Assembly (NCBI RefSeq): GCF_937958535.1
Contig: NZ_CALGNQ010000243.1
Location: forward strand, 22,434 to 86,433
From: an uncultured Georgenia sp.
Lineage (GTDB): Bacteria > Actinomycetota > Actinomycetes > Actinomycetales > Actinomycetaceae
Length of the DNA stretch: 64,000 bases
Reading direction: 5' to 3'
Position 1 is the stretch's first letter, and each line of letters starts with the position of its first letter. A model generated the notes under the pieces. The model ran no database searches, had not been told where the DNA came from, and saw only the letters and a program-made list of their open reading frames with translations. A program made the translations under genes and the position numbers. This document shows, one piece after another, positions 63,006 through 64,000 of the stretch.

Positions 63006-63962
63006 TCACTCCTCGTGGATGATCGTGCCGCCGAGCATCCGCTCGATGAGCGGGGCGCCGACCAGGCCGGAGTGCTCGGCGTCGGGGTCGTCCATGCTCG
63101 GGGTGTCCTCGGCCAGGGAGACCCGCGCGATCGGCTCCTCCGGGCCCGCCGGGGACGGGGCGCTCGGCGAGGCGGTCCCCGGCGTGGCGGCCGTCGCCCA
63201 GGGGGACGCGGCACCCGGCTGGTCGTCCTGCCCGGTCCCGCCCGCCGGGGCGGGCGGGACCGGGGCGGGCTCCGGCGGTGTGGCGGACCCGCCCGGCGTC
63301 GGCGCGCTCGGGCTGCTCACCGTCCCGGCCGCGCCACCGGGGGCCGCGGCAGCGCCCGCGGCGGTCCAGCCACTGGACCCGGGGGCGGGGGCCGACCATG
63401 CCGAGTCGCCGGACGACGCGGCGGCCCCTCCGCCGCCCCACGCGGACGACGGCGCCGCACCGGTGCCGTAGGGCGCCCCTGCCTGTCCGCTCTCGGCGGC
63501 CTGGCTGAGCACCGGCTCGATCCGCACCTGGACCCCGAGGGTCTCCAGCAGTGCCCGCTGGAGCGGCTCGGCGTGTGCGCCGTTGCGGAAGGTGTGCGCC
63601 AGGCCGGAGGTGGCGAAGGCGAGATGGAGGACGCCCCCGGAGAGCTCGCCGACCTGGGCGTTCTGGGAGACCAGGGCCCAGGTGGACCGCTTGAACCGGG
63701 CGAGCGTGGAGAGCACCTCGGGCCAGCGCCGACGGATGAGGTCGGCGTCCGCGCTGGGGGCCGGCGGCGCCTCGGGGGCGCGCTGGGCACCGGTGCGGGC
63801 GGCGGGCTGCTGCGGTGCGGCGGCGGGCTCAGGTGCCCCCGGGCCGGTCGTGACCTGCGGACGGTCACCGGCCGCCGCGGCGGCGTGGTCGGTCGCCGCA
63901 CCGGGTCCGGAGAACGTGTCCGGTGCGCCCTCCGGCTCGGCCGGGGCCGCGGAGGACGCCGT
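63006..63962 (-). CDS. dnaX: DNA polymerase III subunit gamma/tau, 5' truncated
   Basis: Only the C-terminal ~318 codons are present; the ATPase part is missing. The domain RRRWPEVLSTLARFKRSTWALVSQ and HLAFATSGLAHTFRNGAH is the actinobacterial tau C-terminal domain, flanked by Pro/Ala-rich disordered linkers. An apparent GTG start at 63977 lies inside adapter sequence and encodes LFRST, so it is artificial; the true gene continues beyond the contig end. Confidence 0.85.
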   Translation of the reverse strand, partial: TASSAAPAEPEGAPDTFSGPGAATDHAAAAAGDRPQVTTGPGAPEPAAAPQQPAARTGAQRAPEAPPAPSADADLIRRRWPEVLSTLARFKRSTWALVSQNAQVGELSGGVLHLAFATSGLAHTFRNGAHAEPLQRALLETLGVQVRIEPVLSQAAESGQAGAPYGTGAAPSSAWGGGGAAASSGDSAWSAPAPGSSGWTAAGAAAAPGGAAGTVSSPSAPTPGGSATPPEPAPVPPAPAGGTGQDDQPGAASPWATAATPGTASPSAPSPAGPEEPIARVSLAEDTPSMDDPDAEHSGLVGAPLIERMLGGTIIHEE

Positions 63963-64000
63963 AGATCGGAAGAGCACACGGCTGAACTCCAGTCACACAG
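63963..64000. other. Illumina TruSeq adapter contamination at contig end
   Basis: From 63963 the bases AGATCGGAAGAGCACACG followed by CTGAACTCCAGTCAC match the TruSeq read-1 adapter, with a single substitution at 63981 (G for T). The last four bases ACAG would be the beginning of index AD005 as I recall it. Reverse translation gives the well-known artefact peptide CSSDL. Not genomic. Confidence 0.97.

Noticed and set aside
63317..63979. ORF starting MCSSDLRR at the contig end
   Set aside because: CSSDL is translated adapter sequence; the rest is a shifted frame of dnaX.

Overview
This 64 kb window is a very GC-rich, densely coded stretch of an actinobacterial chromosome. Markers are carD, lsr2, regX3-senX3, a whiB4-type gene, crp, DUF3152, DUF4244 and a mycobacterial-type tad pilus locus. 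Gene content and order suggest a Micrococcales member (Cellulomonas/Georgenia-like); that placement is inference. I see no mobile element, prophage, CRISPR array or plasmid function, and no intergenic gap exceeds 300 bp. Most genes are core. The largest gaps are 36673-36950, 30397-30658, 32969-33197, 51411-51633 and 45542-45763.

Layout. 1-4.8 kb: trehalose synthesis (otsA, 5' truncated by the window edge; otsB), a lone sugar-ABC ATPase (ugpC/msmK type) and a kinase-like DUF4032 protein. 4.9-11.2 kb: the normally collinear carD-ispD-ispF-cysS-rlmB block, here interrupted by an oppositely oriented segment (UMF1-type transporter, ispF, RDD protein). 11.4-16.5 kb: an LpqE-like lipoprotein and phosphate sensing (pstS, regX3, senX3, phoU), then gpm. 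16.6-26.6 kb: lsr2, tRNA-Thr, an exported hydrolase, holB-tmk, an oxidoreductase, topA and a methyltransferase. 26.7-33 kb: an LPXTG-anchored 5'-nucleotidase, two poorly known genes and a proton-pumping pyrophosphatase. 33.2-40.5 kb: a DUF1998 helicase facing the tad/flp pilus operon. 40.6-47.8 kb: methionine/alanine importer metPS, an unknown membrane protein, acetate uptake (DUF485-actP) and acsA. 47.8-55 kb: an epoxide-hydrolase-like protein, nth, crp, ridA, a DUF4177 protein, whiB4, ponA2 and a metallophosphoesterase. 55.1-63 kb: tRNA-Pro, a DUF3152 protein, trxA, an S9 peptidase, asd, lysC, a TauE/SafE permease, a DUF5063 protein and recR. 63-64 kb: the 3' part of dnaX.

From topA to dnaX the order broadly follows Mycobacterium tuberculosis Rv3646c-Rv3721c (recalled, not computed), so most neighbourhoods are ancestral. 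Operons are tightly packed with ATGA/GTGA overlaps, and convergent genes are separated by strong perfect hairpins lacking U-tracts. About fifteen genes have a TANNNT -10 box only 6-8 nt before the start codon, pointing to leaderless transcription; several starts were chosen on that basis.

The last 38 bases (63963-64000) are not genomic: they match the Illumina TruSeq read-1 adapter with one mismatch, so the window ends at a contaminated contig end and the apparent 5' end of dnaX is artificial. I found no convincing undescribed multi-gene system. The best leads are small-scale: tandem repeats at 48750-48857 and 51452-51491, the rearranged carD-rlmB block, the internal start in lysC, two Crp-type boxes, and a tadE-like ORF running 503 bp antisense into the helicase gene.
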